Notes: generated by a model from the sequence alone, not told the origin. 64,000 nt of DNA from an uncultured Spirochaetaceae bacterium (GCA_944390015.1 CALXOL010000001.1:62001-126000); one strand, 5' to 3'; positions 25,947-35,342 are shown, counted from the first letter of the stretch. Translations and numbers: made by a program.

Positions 25947-28166
25947 TTGAGAAAAGTACTTGTTGTTTTTATTCTTATTATATTTTCAATCTCAATCGCT
26001 TGTGCCTCCGTGGTTGTGACAGGAGTTGGTTCAGGCCCGAGCCCCGAGATTGCATTATCTAATGCAAGAACTGATTTAGCCTCTCAGTTCTCAGTCAACA
26101 TTTCTTCCCTTACATTGTCTTCCATCTCTGATGATGGGGGGGGGGATACCTCAAGTCTTTCTTCTTTGAGTGTACAGACAACATCATTCAATCTATTTGG
26201 TGCACAAGAAACGACAACGCAGAATGAAGATGGCTCATTCTCGGCTACATCATCATTGAGTGATGCCCAAGTTCCTCTTTATGAAGCACAATTGAACAAT
26301 CTTTTCACCACTATTAATGAACTTTTGCCATACATTGATCCTTCTGGAGATTTCGAAGTTCAAAAAGATGTATACCCCAGATTGATATCAGCACTCAGAG
26401 AATACGAAATATATCAGATTGTGGTACTTGTTCTTTCTCCTGATAGCAACATAGGCAAAAGAGCCCTTCCTGTTACTAGATTTATCATAGAGAATGAATA
26501 TCAGTCTCGCCTTACATTGGAAAAGAATGAGACAGAAATTATGGTTTCTTCATTGATGCAACAATCACAGATAGGGATTCTACCGAGTAATGATGAATTA
26601 CTTGCAGATGCCTTGGCTCGTCTTGAAGAAATAAAAGCACAGCAAGAACAGATGGATCAACTGGTCACTGGTGATATGGCTCTTATGCTTGATGAGTTTG
26701 GCCTCGATTCCCCTGAGGCCCATGATGCAACATCGGATAAAGACACTGATAACAATTTTGAGAGCTTGATTAATTCGATTGAGGCGAACAGAGCTACAAT
26801 TCAAGCTATTAGAGATAATGCAAATGAGTGGCTTAAAATTTTAGAGGATTCTTTCCATGATGAAATTAACTCAATTCATAATAATAACAACTATTCATCA
26901 AGGGAAATTAAACAAGAAGTAGAACGAAAGAGAAGAGATTACACACAAAAAGCAAATTCATATTATCTTGAAGCATTCAATATAATGTCTGAAATTGCAA
27001 GAGACTCATTGGATTTAGTTGATGAGCTGAGTAACCGAACATTTACAGCAACATCAAATGATTCTTACCTGACTACATATATAGAGGGATATTTTGATAA
27101 CGCACAGCTCTATAGTGGCATAGCAGATATAACAATCGGAAATGAATCAATCCGACTGTATTTCCGTATCCCATATGATAATTGGATAGGTAGTGCTATA
27201 CCTTCTGAGAGCAATCGTAAAGCGTACTTAGAATACGAAGCAGATACAGGTTATTGGCTGGAAATATTACAGGATTATCCATCAATTTATACACTTGAAG
27301 TTGATTTCACGGTTTCAACAGATTACAGCCCGTCTTATGAAGTCAAATTCTCTCAGTTCAGAATCATCAGAAATGATACAGGGAAACAGGTGTTTTCATT
27401 TGATATTGATCAGACCGACACCCTGACATATGAATCAAGGACTAACCTTACGGAATTTTCCGTCACATATGATGAGCTTTTAGATACATCCCTTTTCATT
27501 TTTAAGCCAGAAGAAAAGAACGTTCATACAGATGAATTAACAGAATCTAGTGATGGACCTGAAAAATCAATTGCTATAGACACAACGACAACAGAAGTCA
27601 TTTCCTCAACACAGGTTTATAAAAACGATAAAAAACAAACAACTGTAAACAAGGAACCTGAATCTGAAAAAAATGACAAACAGGACGATCCTGTTGCATC
27701 AGAACAACTAGAAAAACAAGAGAAGAAGCCTATTAATTTATCAATCATAGGGGAAGGTGAGATATTAATAAATACCAAGGCAGATGATGTCAACAAGCAA
27801 TCTGGGTATGGGGGAAGACTCTCGTTACTGACAAATATTAATTCACGGCTGAAGATTGGCGGTGTTCTTGATGGAATCTTCTATCCCAATAAGGGATTAA
27901 TTTACATTGGAGCATCAGCATCATGGCTTATGGCGAGTCAAGAAAGGTATAACTGGTATTTTGATGTTACTGTCGGTCCTGGAATTTCTTTCTCTTACAA
28001 TCAGCAGATACAATTTACATTAAATGGTTCATTAGGCGTGAGTATGCAATATGTTTACTCAGGAACAAATGAAGTGAGAATTTCATTACAGTTTGCAAAA
28101 TCAGGAGAATATTTTGGCCCGCTGATGACAGCTGGCTTGGTTTTTAATCTAGGAGGAAAAAAATGA
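25947..28166 (+). CDS. LPP20-like secreted protein with predicted C-terminal beta-barrel, phase-variable by a G10 tract
   Basis: 739 aa, function unknown. It starts at a TTG with GGGGAG 5 nt upstream. A signal peptide ends near SIACAS; cleavage by either signal peptidase I or II is conceivable. Residues 22-60 (TGVGSGPSPEIALSNARTDL) resemble LPP20-type lipoprotein domains. A coiled-coil segment is near 228-245. Residues 520-600 are a Thr/Lys/Glu-rich linker. The last about 130 residues have alternating strands (YIGASASWLMAS, WYFDVTVGPGISFSY) like an outer-membrane barrel. Ten G residues at 26136-26145 encode GGG plus the first base of Asp; losing or gaining one G gives early stops. Coupled to the next gene by ATGA. 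Confidence 0.65.
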   Translation: MRKVLVVFILIIFSISIACASVVVTGVGSGPSPEIALSNARTDLASQFSVNISSLTLSSISDDGGGDTSSLSSLSVQTTSFNLFGAQETTTQNEDGSFSATSSLSDAQVPLYEAQLNNLFTTINELLPYIDPSGDFEVQKDVYPRLISALREYEIYQIVVLVLSPDSNIGKRALPVTRFIIENEYQSRLTLEKNETEIMVSSLMQQSQIGILPSNDELLADALARLEEIKAQQEQMDQLVTGDMALMLDEFGLDSPEAHDATSDKDTDNNFESLINSIEANRATIQAIRDNANEWLKILEDSFHDEINSIHNNNNYSSREIKQEVERKRRDYTQKANSYYLEAFNIMSEIARDSLDLVDELSNRTFTATSNDSYLTTYIEGYFDNAQLYSGIADITIGNESIRLYFRIPYDNWIGSAIPSESNRKAYLEYEADTGYWLEILQDYPSIYTLEVDFTVSTDYSPSYEVKFSQFRIIRNDTGKQVFSFDIDQTDTLTYESRTNLTEFSVTYDELLDTSLFIFKPEEKNVHTDELTESSDGPEKSIAIDTTTTEVISSTQVYKNDKKQTTVNKEPESEKNDKQDDPVASEQLEKQEKKPINLSIIGEGEILINTKADDVNKQSGYGGRLSLLTNINSRLKIGGVLDGIFYPNKGLIYIGASASWLMASQERYNWYFDVTVGPGISFSYNQQIQFTLNGSLGVSMQYVYSGTNEVRISLQFAKSGEYFGPLMTAGLVFNLGGKK
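26136..26145 (+). repeat. G10 homopolymer tract (phase-variation site)
   Basis: Ten consecutive G residues inside the envelope gene, starting at codon 64. G9 would stop about 8 codons later (TGA in CTTCTTTGA); G11 would stop about 30 codons later (GCAGAATGA). The sequenced state is ON. Confidence 0.85.
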
Positions 28167-28606
28167 AAAAAAAAGTATTCGTATTTGTATTATGCACTCT
28201 CCTTTTTATGGGAGTGCTCGGAGCTGCAAAACTCACTCCGTATAGAACAGAGGGAACGTGTGATAAAATTGACAGTACAAACCCTGTTTATATTATGGGA
28301 GAGCCATATAATAATGGCTATAGAGTAGAGAGAGGTAGTGGAAATTATAATTATTCCTTTACTCAATTATATAACTTAAAAAATAACTACCGGAGTCTTA
28401 CTTGCACAATAGGCCCGTCAGATAATGTAGAAATCGGGAAAAATTTGACATTTGAGTTTTATGTGGACAATGAAAAAATAGCTACATATAAATGTGTTGG
28501 AGGAGGTTTCCCTGAGGATATCGAAGTACCACTGAATTATGGCAGGCAGTTGAAGCTTTATGTTAGCGGAAAGAATGCTATAATTTCAAACATGGACTTT
28601 AAGTAA
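28163..28606 (+). CDS. Small secreted protein resembling an NPCBM-type carbohydrate-binding module
   Basis: 147 aa with a type I signal peptide (MKKKVFVFVLCTLLFMGVLG, cleavage near GAA). The mature part is a beta-rich jelly-roll-like domain: YRSLTCTIGPSDNVEIGK, LTFEFYVDNEKIATYKC, EVPLNYGRQLKLYVSG. The order of strands recalls NPCBM/NEW2 modules, but the match is weak and from memory. Two Cys near residues 80 and 113 could form a disulfide. Its ATG overlaps the stop of the phase-variable gene, so slippage upstream should also reduce its translation. Confidence 0.55.
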   Translation: MKKKVFVFVLCTLLFMGVLGAAKLTPYRTEGTCDKIDSTNPVYIMGEPYNNGYRVERGSGNYNYSFTQLYNLKNNYRSLTCTIGPSDNVEIGKNLTFEFYVDNEKIATYKCVGGGFPEDIEVPLNYGRQLKLYVSGKNAIISNMDFK

Positions 28607-29007
28607 TTTACTTAAAAATCTGAGACAAAAACTACTTTGATAAAAAATCAAAGTGACATTTTGAAGTAACTACTTATTTTCGCATACGATGTAGCGTAGC
28701 CAAGTGCTGTTTGGTATAGATTTTTTACCTTATCGTCTTTGGTTGCGCTAAGCATCATATATTGAGTGCGATATCTTTCTATTTTCAGTTGCTAGGAACT
28801 AAAGAGATAATCGCAAACGGCACAAAACAAATAAATGCTCTGGCTCATTTTGATGCTTTTAGTTCTACACACTGGTTATTCATCGTAAAGTTGTTGGTGC
28901 AATCATCCATATCTCGCATTTTAGAGGAATTCTTAAAGCCACAGAACCCATCTACCAAATCTTAAGTACCTTCTTCCTGCAACTTGAAAATATATCATTG
29001 CATGATG
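28607..29007. other. A+T-rich intergenic region with a weak terminator-like hairpin
   Basis: Holds ACTTTGAT-AAAAA-ATCAAAGT (28634-28654), a perfect 8-bp hairpin 28 nt after the preceding stop with no real U-run. An open frame at 28762-28965 lacks a ribosome-binding site and protein character. I see nothing else. Confidence 0.4.
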
Positions 29008-29706
29008 CTATCCTTTCTTGGGCCACACCCAATAAGATAGAACATCACCAGCAACAAGCCCAAGCTTCTTCTGCAGAGCTATACTCGCTTTATTGGATAC
29101 GAACACATTGCAAAAAGGTATCCACCCCCTTCTAAGAGCCTCATTAATGACATGGGCTTCCATAAAAGTACCAAGTCCTCTGTTCCTGTACTCAGGGAAA
29201 ATAACTAGAAGTCCCATTGCATCCTCAGAGTGGAAACCACAGAACCCCATTACCTTCCCCTCATCATCCTCAATGCAGAATACATTGTCATGCTCGATAT
29301 CATATCTTATCGATTTTTCATTTGAATCATAATGCGAGAGAATCAGATCCATCTCATCAAGAGTCATAAGACGGAACCTATACGGGCCCTCATCAACAGG
29401 ATTTCCATAATAAGAGAACGTATAACACGGCTCATTGAAATCATAACCTTTTTCAAGAAAATGAGTGCACATGATAGCAGAATGAACACAATATAAGCGC
29501 TCATTTCCCATTGCCTCATAAAGGGAATCAAGGCCCTCAGAACGGAAAGGCACGGCAAAAACCGTCCCCTCTGGATGCCTAAGTGCAAGCCCTATCTCTC
29601 CATCATAGAAAAGAACATCTCCTATCTTTCTCTTCAGCATGTGCAGTATATCAACATGACTGATGGGGTCTATGGCCTCTATTTTCCTTATAATTTCCTC
29701 TCTCAT
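29008..29706 (-). CDS. GNAT-family N-acetyltransferase
   Basis: 232 aa. The C-terminal half (about residues 130-225) is a GCN5-type acetyltransferase: VMGFCGFHSEDAMGLLVIFP followed by EYRNRGLGTFMEAHVI, which carries the acetyl-CoA pyrophosphate loop (RxRGLG), then NVFVSNKASIALQKKLGL. The N-terminal half (LAL RHPEG..., YCVHSAIMCTHFL) is a family-specific substrate domain. Substrate unknown. No clear ribosome-binding site precedes the ATG. Single gene, divergent from the uxa operon. Confidence 0.8.
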   Translation of the reverse strand: MREEIIRKIEAIDPISHVDILHMLKRKIGDVLFYDGEIGLALRHPEGTVFAVPFRSEGLDSLYEAMGNERLYCVHSAIMCTHFLEKGYDFNEPCYTFSYYGNPVDEGPYRFRLMTLDEMDLILSHYDSNEKSIRYDIEHDNVFCIEDDEGKVMGFCGFHSEDAMGLLVIFPEYRNRGLGTFMEAHVINEALRRGWIPFCNVFVSNKASIALQKKLGLVAGDVLSYWVWPKKG

Positions 29707-29834
29707 GGCAAGATAAGAGGATAAGACTAAAGCAAAAGTAATTCAAGAAGGAATACAATTGCCTTAGAAATAGTATTTGCATGGAAAAAGCCTTCTTTGG
29801 ACAAATGGCAACGCCAAAATACAATTCTTTTTAA

Positions 29835-29864
29835 TTGACAGTATCGGTATTGTAAAATTAAAAT
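29835..29864 (+). promoter_or_regulatory. Promoter of the uxaB-uxaA-uxaC-kdgR operon
   Basis: Consensus TTGACA (29835-29840), 18-bp spacer, TAAAAT (29859-29864). The predicted start site falls inside the KdgR-like palindrome. Confidence 0.6.
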
Positions 29865-29877
29865 GAAACCATGTTCC
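29865..29877 (+). promoter_or_regulatory. KdgR-like operator at the uxaB promoter
   Basis: GAAACCATGTTCC matches the enterobacterial KdgR core GAAACAnTGTTTC at 10 of 12 fixed positions, and the preceding AAT also fits. It begins right after the -10 box, a classical repressor position. kdgR is the last gene of the same operon. Confidence 0.5.
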
Positions 29878-29940
29878 AGAAATAAAATAAATGGAAAAAT
29901 AAAAAGTATAAAAGCTAAAGAAAATAAGGAGAAAATGAAA

Positions 29941-31428
29941 ATGCAGGCAATTCAGGAAATCTCAAGCCGCCCTGTGCGTCCAATAAAGGCAGTACAGTTC
30001 GGAGAAGGAAACTTTTTAAGAGCTTTTATCGATTGGCAGATCGATGTACTCAATGAGAAGACGGATTTCAATGGAGATGTGATGATGTTCCAGCCTCTTG
30101 GAAGAGGTATGGGTGATATGATCAACGCTCAGAATGGTTTCTATACCACCGTACTCAGGGGCATAGAGAATGGAAAAGAGGTTGAGCAGTTAAGAAAGAT
30201 TACTTCAGTCCGCGGATGCATCAATCCGTATTCCGACTATGAGGATTATATCAAGCAGGCAGATAATCCTGACCTCCGTTTTGTTTTCTCCAACACGACA
30301 GAAGCAGGTATCGTATATGATGAGACTGTTAAGCTTGAGGATAAGCCTCAGTCCTCTTTCCCTGGCAAGGTGACGGCATTCCTCTACAGGAGATTCAAGA
30401 CTTTTGGTGCAGACGAGACAAAAGGACTCATCTTCATCCCATGCGAGCTCATCGATAAGAACGGAGATACGTTGAAGAAATATGTTCTTCAGCATGCATC
30501 GGATTGGAAGCTTGAGAAGGAATTCACCGACTGGGTTAATAACGCCTGTGATTTCTGCAATAGCCTCGTAGATAGGATTGTTCCGGGTTACCCAAGGGCA
30601 GAGGCTGCAAAGCTTGAAGAGAAACTTGGCTATAAGGACAACCTCCTGGATTCTGCGGAGAGCTTCCTCTTCTGGGCAATCGAATACAAGTCAAAGAGCC
30701 ATGAGGATGAACTTCCTACTGGAAAGGCTGGCCTCAATGTCGTATGGACTGATGATATGACGTTCTTCAGGACAAGAAAGGTCCGCATCCTTAACGGTGC
30801 CCATACCATGAGCGTTCTTGCCGCTTACCAGACAGGACTCAATACGGTTGAAGAGTGCATGCACTCACCTCTCATCTCATCTTTCATGAAGAAGGGTCTT
30901 TTTGATGAGATTATTGAGAGCATGGACGGAGATAAGGCGCTTCTTACTTCTTATGCGGGCGATGTTCTTGAGAGATTCCAGAATCCGTACATCGTACACC
31001 TTCTTCTCTCCATCAGCCTTAACAGCACATCCAAGTTCAAGACAAGAGATCTTCCTAGCCTTCTTGGATATATCGAGAAGAAGCATGAAATGCCGAAGAT
31101 TCTTCCATTCAGCCTCGCTGCTCTCATCTCTTTCTATGAAGGAACGGAGATTGAGGGAGACTACCTCAAAGGAACAAGAGCCGGTGAGACCTATCAGATT
31201 AAGGACAGCATGGATGTACTCAAGAAATTCCAGGAGCTCTACAGCACTTCCTACTCATCTGTAAAAGAAAAGAGTGAGAAGATTGCAAAAGCCGTTCTCT
31301 CCATGGAAGGATGGTGGGGCCAGGATCTCACGAAGATCGAAGGCCTTGAGAAAGTAATTGCACTTGACCTCGAAAGCATCTGGACCGATGGCATGGAAAA
31401 GGCAATTGAGAAAATCATGGAGAACTGA
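29941..31428 (+). CDS. uxaB: Tagaturonate reductase (altronate oxidoreductase) UxaB
   Basis: A 495-aa NAD-dependent mannitol-dehydrogenase-family enzyme that reduces D-tagaturonate to D-altronate. Blocks: KAVQFGEGNFLRAFIDWQID (dinucleotide loop), FSNTTEAGIVYDE, FIPCELIDKNGDTL, and RKVRILNGAHTMSVLAAYQ carrying the catalytic Lys/Asn/His set. AAGGAG stands 9 nt before ATG 29941 but only 3 nt before an ATG at 29935; further upstream in-frame starts encode a Lys-rich leader unlike the family, so I chose 29941. First gene of uxaBAC-kdgR. Confidence 0.93.
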   Translation: MQAIQEISSRPVRPIKAVQFGEGNFLRAFIDWQIDVLNEKTDFNGDVMMFQPLGRGMGDMINAQNGFYTTVLRGIENGKEVEQLRKITSVRGCINPYSDYEDYIKQADNPDLRFVFSNTTEAGIVYDETVKLEDKPQSSFPGKVTAFLYRRFKTFGADETKGLIFIPCELIDKNGDTLKKYVLQHASDWKLEKEFTDWVNNACDFCNSLVDRIVPGYPRAEAAKLEEKLGYKDNLLDSAESFLFWAIEYKSKSHEDELPTGKAGLNVVWTDDMTFFRTRKVRILNGAHTMSVLAAYQTGLNTVEECMHSPLISSFMKKGLFDEIIESMDGDKALLTSYAGDVLERFQNPYIVHLLLSISLNSTSKFKTRDLPSLLGYIEKKHEMPKILPFSLAALISFYEGTEIEGDYLKGTRAGETYQIKDSMDVLKKFQELYSTSYSSVKEKSEKIAKAVLSMEGWWGQDLTKIEGLEKVIALDLESIWTDGMEKAIEKIMEN

Positions 31429-31431
31429 TTT

Positions 31432-32949
31432 ATGGCAAAAAAGCTTATTAGGATAACTGATAAGGATAATGTCGCAGTAGCACTGTCCCCCATTGTAAAG
31501 GGGGATGTGCTTAATATAGACAACCTTACGATCACAGCCACAATGGATATTACCGCTGGGCACAAGATCTCTCTTTTTGATATCAAAAAGGGTGAGCCTG
31601 TAATCAAATACGGCTATCCTATCGGATATGCAAAAGAGGATATTCCTGTCGGTAGTGCGGTCCATACCTTCAACGTCAAAACAGGTCTCAGTGAAGGCGC
31701 AGAATACAGCTACGATGAAGAGGCTGCTAAAGAATGCGTTCTAGAGATGGAGGCGAAGAAGAGAGAGTATACGGATGAGAAAGTTCCAAGAATCAACGCA
31801 TACGAGAGAAAGAAAGGGAAAATCGGAATCCGTAACGCCCTCTGGATTGTTCCAACCGTCGGCTGTGTAAACCAGATTTCAAAGAAACTCGAGCAATGGG
31901 GAAACGAAAATCTTGGTCTTGAAGATGGCGTACATGCCTGGATTCATCCTTTTGGCTGCTCCCAGATGGGAGGAGACCATGAGAATACAAGAGTGATTCT
32001 CGCAGACCTTGTAAATCACCCCAATGCAGGTGGAGTCTTAGTTATCGGACTAGGATGTGAGAACAATACGATGCCTGAATTCAAGGCACTCTGCGGTGAT
32101 GTGGATCCTCAAAGGGTTAAGTTCATGGTCTCTCAGGATTATGAGGATGAGCTTGAAGAAGCAAAGAAGCTGCTTAAAGAGATTGCCGAGGTAATGAAGA
32201 AAGACAGAAGAACAAGCGTACCAATGTCACGCCTGGTCGTGGGAATGAAGTGCGGTGGCTCTGATGGCTTCTCTGGCATTACGGCAAACCCACTCGTCGG
32301 CAGGTTTACGAACGAACTTGTAGCCATGGGAGGAACAGCAATCCTGACTGAGGTTCCGGAGATGTTCGGTGCTGAGCAGATTCTCATGAACAGGGCTGTA
32401 AACAAGGATGTTTATACCAACATCGTGGATATGATTAATGGATTCAAGCACTATTTCACCTCACATGGACAGGTAGTCTACGAAAATCCAAGCCCAGGAA
32501 ACAAGGCTGGTGGAATCACAACTCTTGAAGATAAGAGCCTTGGATGTGTACAGAAGGGAGGAAGAGCCCCTGTATCAGCGGTTCTGAAATACGGAGAGAG
32601 GGTGAGCGAAAAAGGAATGAACCTTCTTACGGGACCTGGAAACGACATTGTCTCTACGACGGTGCAGAGTGCAGCCGGAGCACATATGATCCTCTTTACC
32701 ACAGGAAGAGGCACTCCACTTGGATCACCTGTTCCAACCGTAAAGATAGCTACGAACCCCGATCTTGCGACAAAGAAATCCAACTGGATAGATTTCAATG
32801 CAGGAGCGATGCTCACGGAAGATCCTGAGAAAGTCGTATCTGACCTTATAAACCTCGTTATTGCAATCGCTAACGGCGAGAAGAGGACGAAGAACGAAGA
32901 GAACGGCTACATGGAAATCTCAATATTGAAGGACGGCGTTGTCCTTTAA
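31432..32949 (+). CDS. uxaA: Altronate dehydratase UxaA
   Basis: A 505-aa iron-dependent dehydratase converting D-altronate to 2-keto-3-deoxygluconate. The N-terminal SAF domain (about 1-95) includes TMDITAGHKISLFDIKKGE. The long C-terminal domain has HPFGCSQMGGDHENT, VIGLGCENN, GMKCGGSDGFSGITANPLVG, LTEVPEMFGAEQILM and LLTGPGNDIVSTT. The ATG is 3 nt after the uxaB stop. A hairpin follows before uxaC. Confidence 0.96.
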   Translation: MAKKLIRITDKDNVAVALSPIVKGDVLNIDNLTITATMDITAGHKISLFDIKKGEPVIKYGYPIGYAKEDIPVGSAVHTFNVKTGLSEGAEYSYDEEAAKECVLEMEAKKREYTDEKVPRINAYERKKGKIGIRNALWIVPTVGCVNQISKKLEQWGNENLGLEDGVHAWIHPFGCSQMGGDHENTRVILADLVNHPNAGGVLVIGLGCENNTMPEFKALCGDVDPQRVKFMVSQDYEDELEEAKKLLKEIAEVMKKDRRTSVPMSRLVVGMKCGGSDGFSGITANPLVGRFTNELVAMGGTAILTEVPEMFGAEQILMNRAVNKDVYTNIVDMINGFKHYFTSHGQVVYENPSPGNKAGGITTLEDKSLGCVQKGGRAPVSAVLKYGERVSEKGMNLLTGPGNDIVSTTVQSAAGAHMILFTTGRGTPLGSPVPTVKIATNPDLATKKSNWIDFNAGAMLTEDPEKVVSDLINLVIAIANGEKRTKNEENGYMEISILKDGVVL

Positions 32950-32965
32950 GACATATGATATGGTG

Positions 32966-32999
32966 AGGGGAGATTAGGACATCTAGCCTCCCCTTTCTT
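32966..32999 (+). terminator. Possible attenuating terminator between uxaA and uxaC
   Basis: AGGGGAG and CTCCCCT pair around an inner TAG/CTA stem, followed by TTCTT. It lies inside the operon, so only partial termination is expected. Confidence 0.5.
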
Positions 33000-33016
33000 A
33001 CATAAGGAGGAAAGAA

Positions 33017-34420
33017 ATGAAGAAATTCATGGATGAGAATTTTCTATTAGACAACAAAATGGCTGAGAAGCTTTTCCACGACCATGCGGCGAAAATGCCG
33101 ATTTTCGACTATCATTGCCATCTGATTCCATCACAGATCGCAGAAGACAAGAGATTCACGACTATTACCGATGCATGGCTTGGAGGAGACCACTATAAGT
33201 GGAGACAGATGAGATGGATGGGATTCGATGAGAACCTCATTACAGGAAATGCTGACCCATATGATAAATTCATGGCATGGGCAGAGACGATGGAGAACCT
33301 TATTGGTAATCCTCTCTATCATTGGACGCATCTGGAGCTTCAGAGATATTTCGGCATCACAGACGTTTTCTCAAGAAAGACGGCAAAGAAGATCTATGAT
33401 GAGGCAAACGAGAAGTTCAAGAGCGATCCAGAGCTCTCCGTATTCGGAATCATGAAGAAATTCAAGGTCTATGCGGTTGGAACAACGGATGATCCAGCAG
33501 ATGACCTGGCAATGCATCAGAAAATCAGGGAAGACGGAAAGTGCCCGGCAAAGGTAATCCCATCATATCGCCCTGATAAGGCTATCAATATCGATAAACC
33601 TGACTATGCTGAATACATCGCAAAACTCGGTAAGGCTGCAGGAATGGAGATCAAGAGTGCAACGGATGTCGTTACGGCTCTCATCAAGAGGCTTGACTTC
33701 TTCGCATCCCTCGGCTGCCGTGCAAGTGACCATGCCCTTGTCACATGCCCGCATACTTTCTGGGAAGAGAAGAATGTAAATCTCGTATTTGACAAGAAGA
33801 TGAATGGAGGAGATCTTACAGCAGAGGAAATTGATGCCTACAGGACATTTGTCCTCTTCGCTCTTGCAAAGGCTTATCATGACAGGAACATCGCAATGCA
33901 GTTCCACTTCGCATCAATCAGAGACAACAACGCCCTCATGTTCAAGGCGCTCGGCCCTGATACAGGATATGATGCCGTACATGACAAGGAACTCGCAGAA
34001 GGTTGTGCAATCTTCTTCAGTCGCCTGACAGATACGGACAGCGTTCCAAAGACGATACTCTACTCCCTCAATCCAAAGGATTACTATACAATCATGACCC
34101 TTATCGGATGCTATCAGGGAGGAGGAATCGCAGGCAAGCTTCAAATGGGATCCGCATGGTGGTTCTGCGATCACAAAGATGGAATGGAGGAGCAGATTAA
34201 GACATTCGCAAATCTTGGAACACTTCCAAAATTCATCGGAATGCTCACAGACTCAAGAAGCTTCCTCTCCTATCCAAGGCACGAGTATTTCAGAAGGATA
34301 CTCTGTAATGTAATCGGAACATGGGCTGAGAACGGAGAAATCCCATATGATGAGGAGTACCTCGGCAAGATTGTTGAAGACATCTCTTTCAACAATGCCC
34401 AGAAGTATTTTGAGGGTTGA
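33017..34420 (+). CDS. uxaC: Glucuronate/galacturonate isomerase UxaC
   Basis: A 467-aa amidohydrolase-fold isomerase for D-glucuronate to D-fructuronate and D-galacturonate to D-tagaturonate. Visible: MPIFDYHCHLIPSQIAED with the metal-binding HxH, AVGTTDDPADDL, SYRPDKAINID, ALAKAYHDRNIAMQFHFASI, and MLTDSRSFLSYPRHEYFRR near the end. Start supported by AAGGAGG 7 nt upstream. No mannonate-branch genes (uxuA/uxuB) are in the window, so galacturonate is the branch fully served here. Confidence 0.96.
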   Translation: MKKFMDENFLLDNKMAEKLFHDHAAKMPIFDYHCHLIPSQIAEDKRFTTITDAWLGGDHYKWRQMRWMGFDENLITGNADPYDKFMAWAETMENLIGNPLYHWTHLELQRYFGITDVFSRKTAKKIYDEANEKFKSDPELSVFGIMKKFKVYAVGTTDDPADDLAMHQKIREDGKCPAKVIPSYRPDKAINIDKPDYAEYIAKLGKAAGMEIKSATDVVTALIKRLDFFASLGCRASDHALVTCPHTFWEEKNVNLVFDKKMNGGDLTAEEIDAYRTFVLFALAKAYHDRNIAMQFHFASIRDNNALMFKALGPDTGYDAVHDKELAEGCAIFFSRLTDTDSVPKTILYSLNPKDYYTIMTLIGCYQGGGIAGKLQMGSAWWFCDHKDGMEEQIKTFANLGTLPKFIGMLTDSRSFLSYPRHEYFRRILCNVIGTWAENGEIPYDEEYLGKIVEDISFNNAQKYFEG

Positions 34421-34423
34421 TTA

Positions 34424-35197
34424 ATGACGAGGGAAAAGGATGATGAAAAGCAGATGAGTGCGGTTCTTCGCACCATCAATATTCTTGAAACTCTCTCAGA
34501 GTGCGAATCAAGCAATCTGGAAAGCCTGAGTAAGGAGACTGAGCTGCCAAAGGCCACCCTTCTTCGCTTTCTCTCATCCTTATCTAATCTCGGATATGTC
34601 TACAGGGACAGTGCCGACCGATATCATCTTACACTGAAGATGTTCTCTGTGGGATCGAGGTCTTTGAAATATATAGATCTTATAAGCACGGCACGTCCTT
34701 TTGCCCATGAGCTGTGTAAGAGTCTTGGGGAGACCGTACATATGGGAATCCTGCAGGATGATTACGCTGTTTATGTCTTGAAAGAGGAATCCTCTTATAC
34801 GCTCAGGATGTACTCAAGGATTGGGAAGGTCATTCCGCTCTATTGCACTGCGATAGGAAAAATCTTTCTATCTGAAATGAGTGATGATGAGCTGAGAGGT
34901 TATCTGGAGAGAAACACTTTAAAGCCTTATACGGCAAAATCCATCAGAAGCGAGGAAGCTCTGAGGGAAGAGCTCGAAAGGGTTAAAAAAAGAGGCTATT
35001 CGGTAGATGATGAAGAGCATGAGGAACAGGTAATGTGTATTGCCTGCCCTATCAGAGATTATGAGAACCAGGTTGTTGCCGCAATCAGTGTATCCTGGCC
35101 GATTTTCAGATTTGACCGTGATGATTTCGAGAACACCGTCAAACAGATAAAGAAAACAGCAAATAAGATTTCTGAGATTCTGGGATACCAAGAATGA
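34424..35197 (+). CDS. kdgR: IclR-family regulator, probably KdgR
   Basis: A 257-aa IclR-type regulator. The N-terminal winged HTH is about 12-75 (VLRTINILETLSECESSN, KATLLRFLSSLSNLGYV). The C-terminal effector domain has GETVHMGILQDDYAVYVLKE, YCTAIGKIFLSE, and CIACPIRDYENQVVAAISVS. Its place as the last gene of a hexuronate operon, together with KdgR-like palindromes at uxaB and kdgK/eda, indicates a repressor responding to 2-keto-3-deoxygluconate; the ligand is inferred. Start 3 nt after the uxaC stop. Confidence 0.82.
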   Translation: MTREKDDEKQMSAVLRTINILETLSECESSNLESLSKETELPKATLLRFLSSLSNLGYVYRDSADRYHLTLKMFSVGSRSLKYIDLISTARPFAHELCKSLGETVHMGILQDDYAVYVLKEESSYTLRMYSRIGKVIPLYCTAIGKIFLSEMSDDELRGYLERNTLKPYTAKSIRSEEALREELERVKKRGYSVDDEEHEEQVMCIACPIRDYENQVVAAISVSWPIFRFDRDDFENTVKQIKKTANKISEILGYQE

Positions 35198-35202
35198 TTT
35201 AT

Positions 35203-35227
35203 GGGAGGTGGAAACACCTCCCTGTTT
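35203..35227 (+). terminator. Terminator of the uxaBAC-kdgR operon
   Basis: GGGAGGTG-GAAA-CACCTCCC, a perfect 8-bp stem with a GNRA loop, then TGTTT, 5 nt after the kdgR stop. Confidence 0.75.
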
Positions 35228-35246
35228 CATCAATTATTATTTCACA

Positions 35247-35342
35247 TCAAATAATAGTCAATAAAATATCAAATAACAGTCAAATAAATTTCTCTTTATA
35301 ATACAAAGAGTTAGATGATTTTATATCTTTTTTTGAATTTAC
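35247..35342. repeat. 96-bp direct repeat, copy 1 (downstream of the AlbA_2 gene)
   Basis: About 96 percent identical (4 differences by eye) to 36844-36939 in the same orientation. Each copy holds two near-identical TCAAATAAYAGTCAA units 22 bp apart and the segment CTTTATAATACAAAGAGTT. Confidence 0.9.

Noticed and set aside
28762-28965. 67-aa plus-strand open frame
   Set aside because: No translation signal and no recognisable features in an A+T-rich gap.
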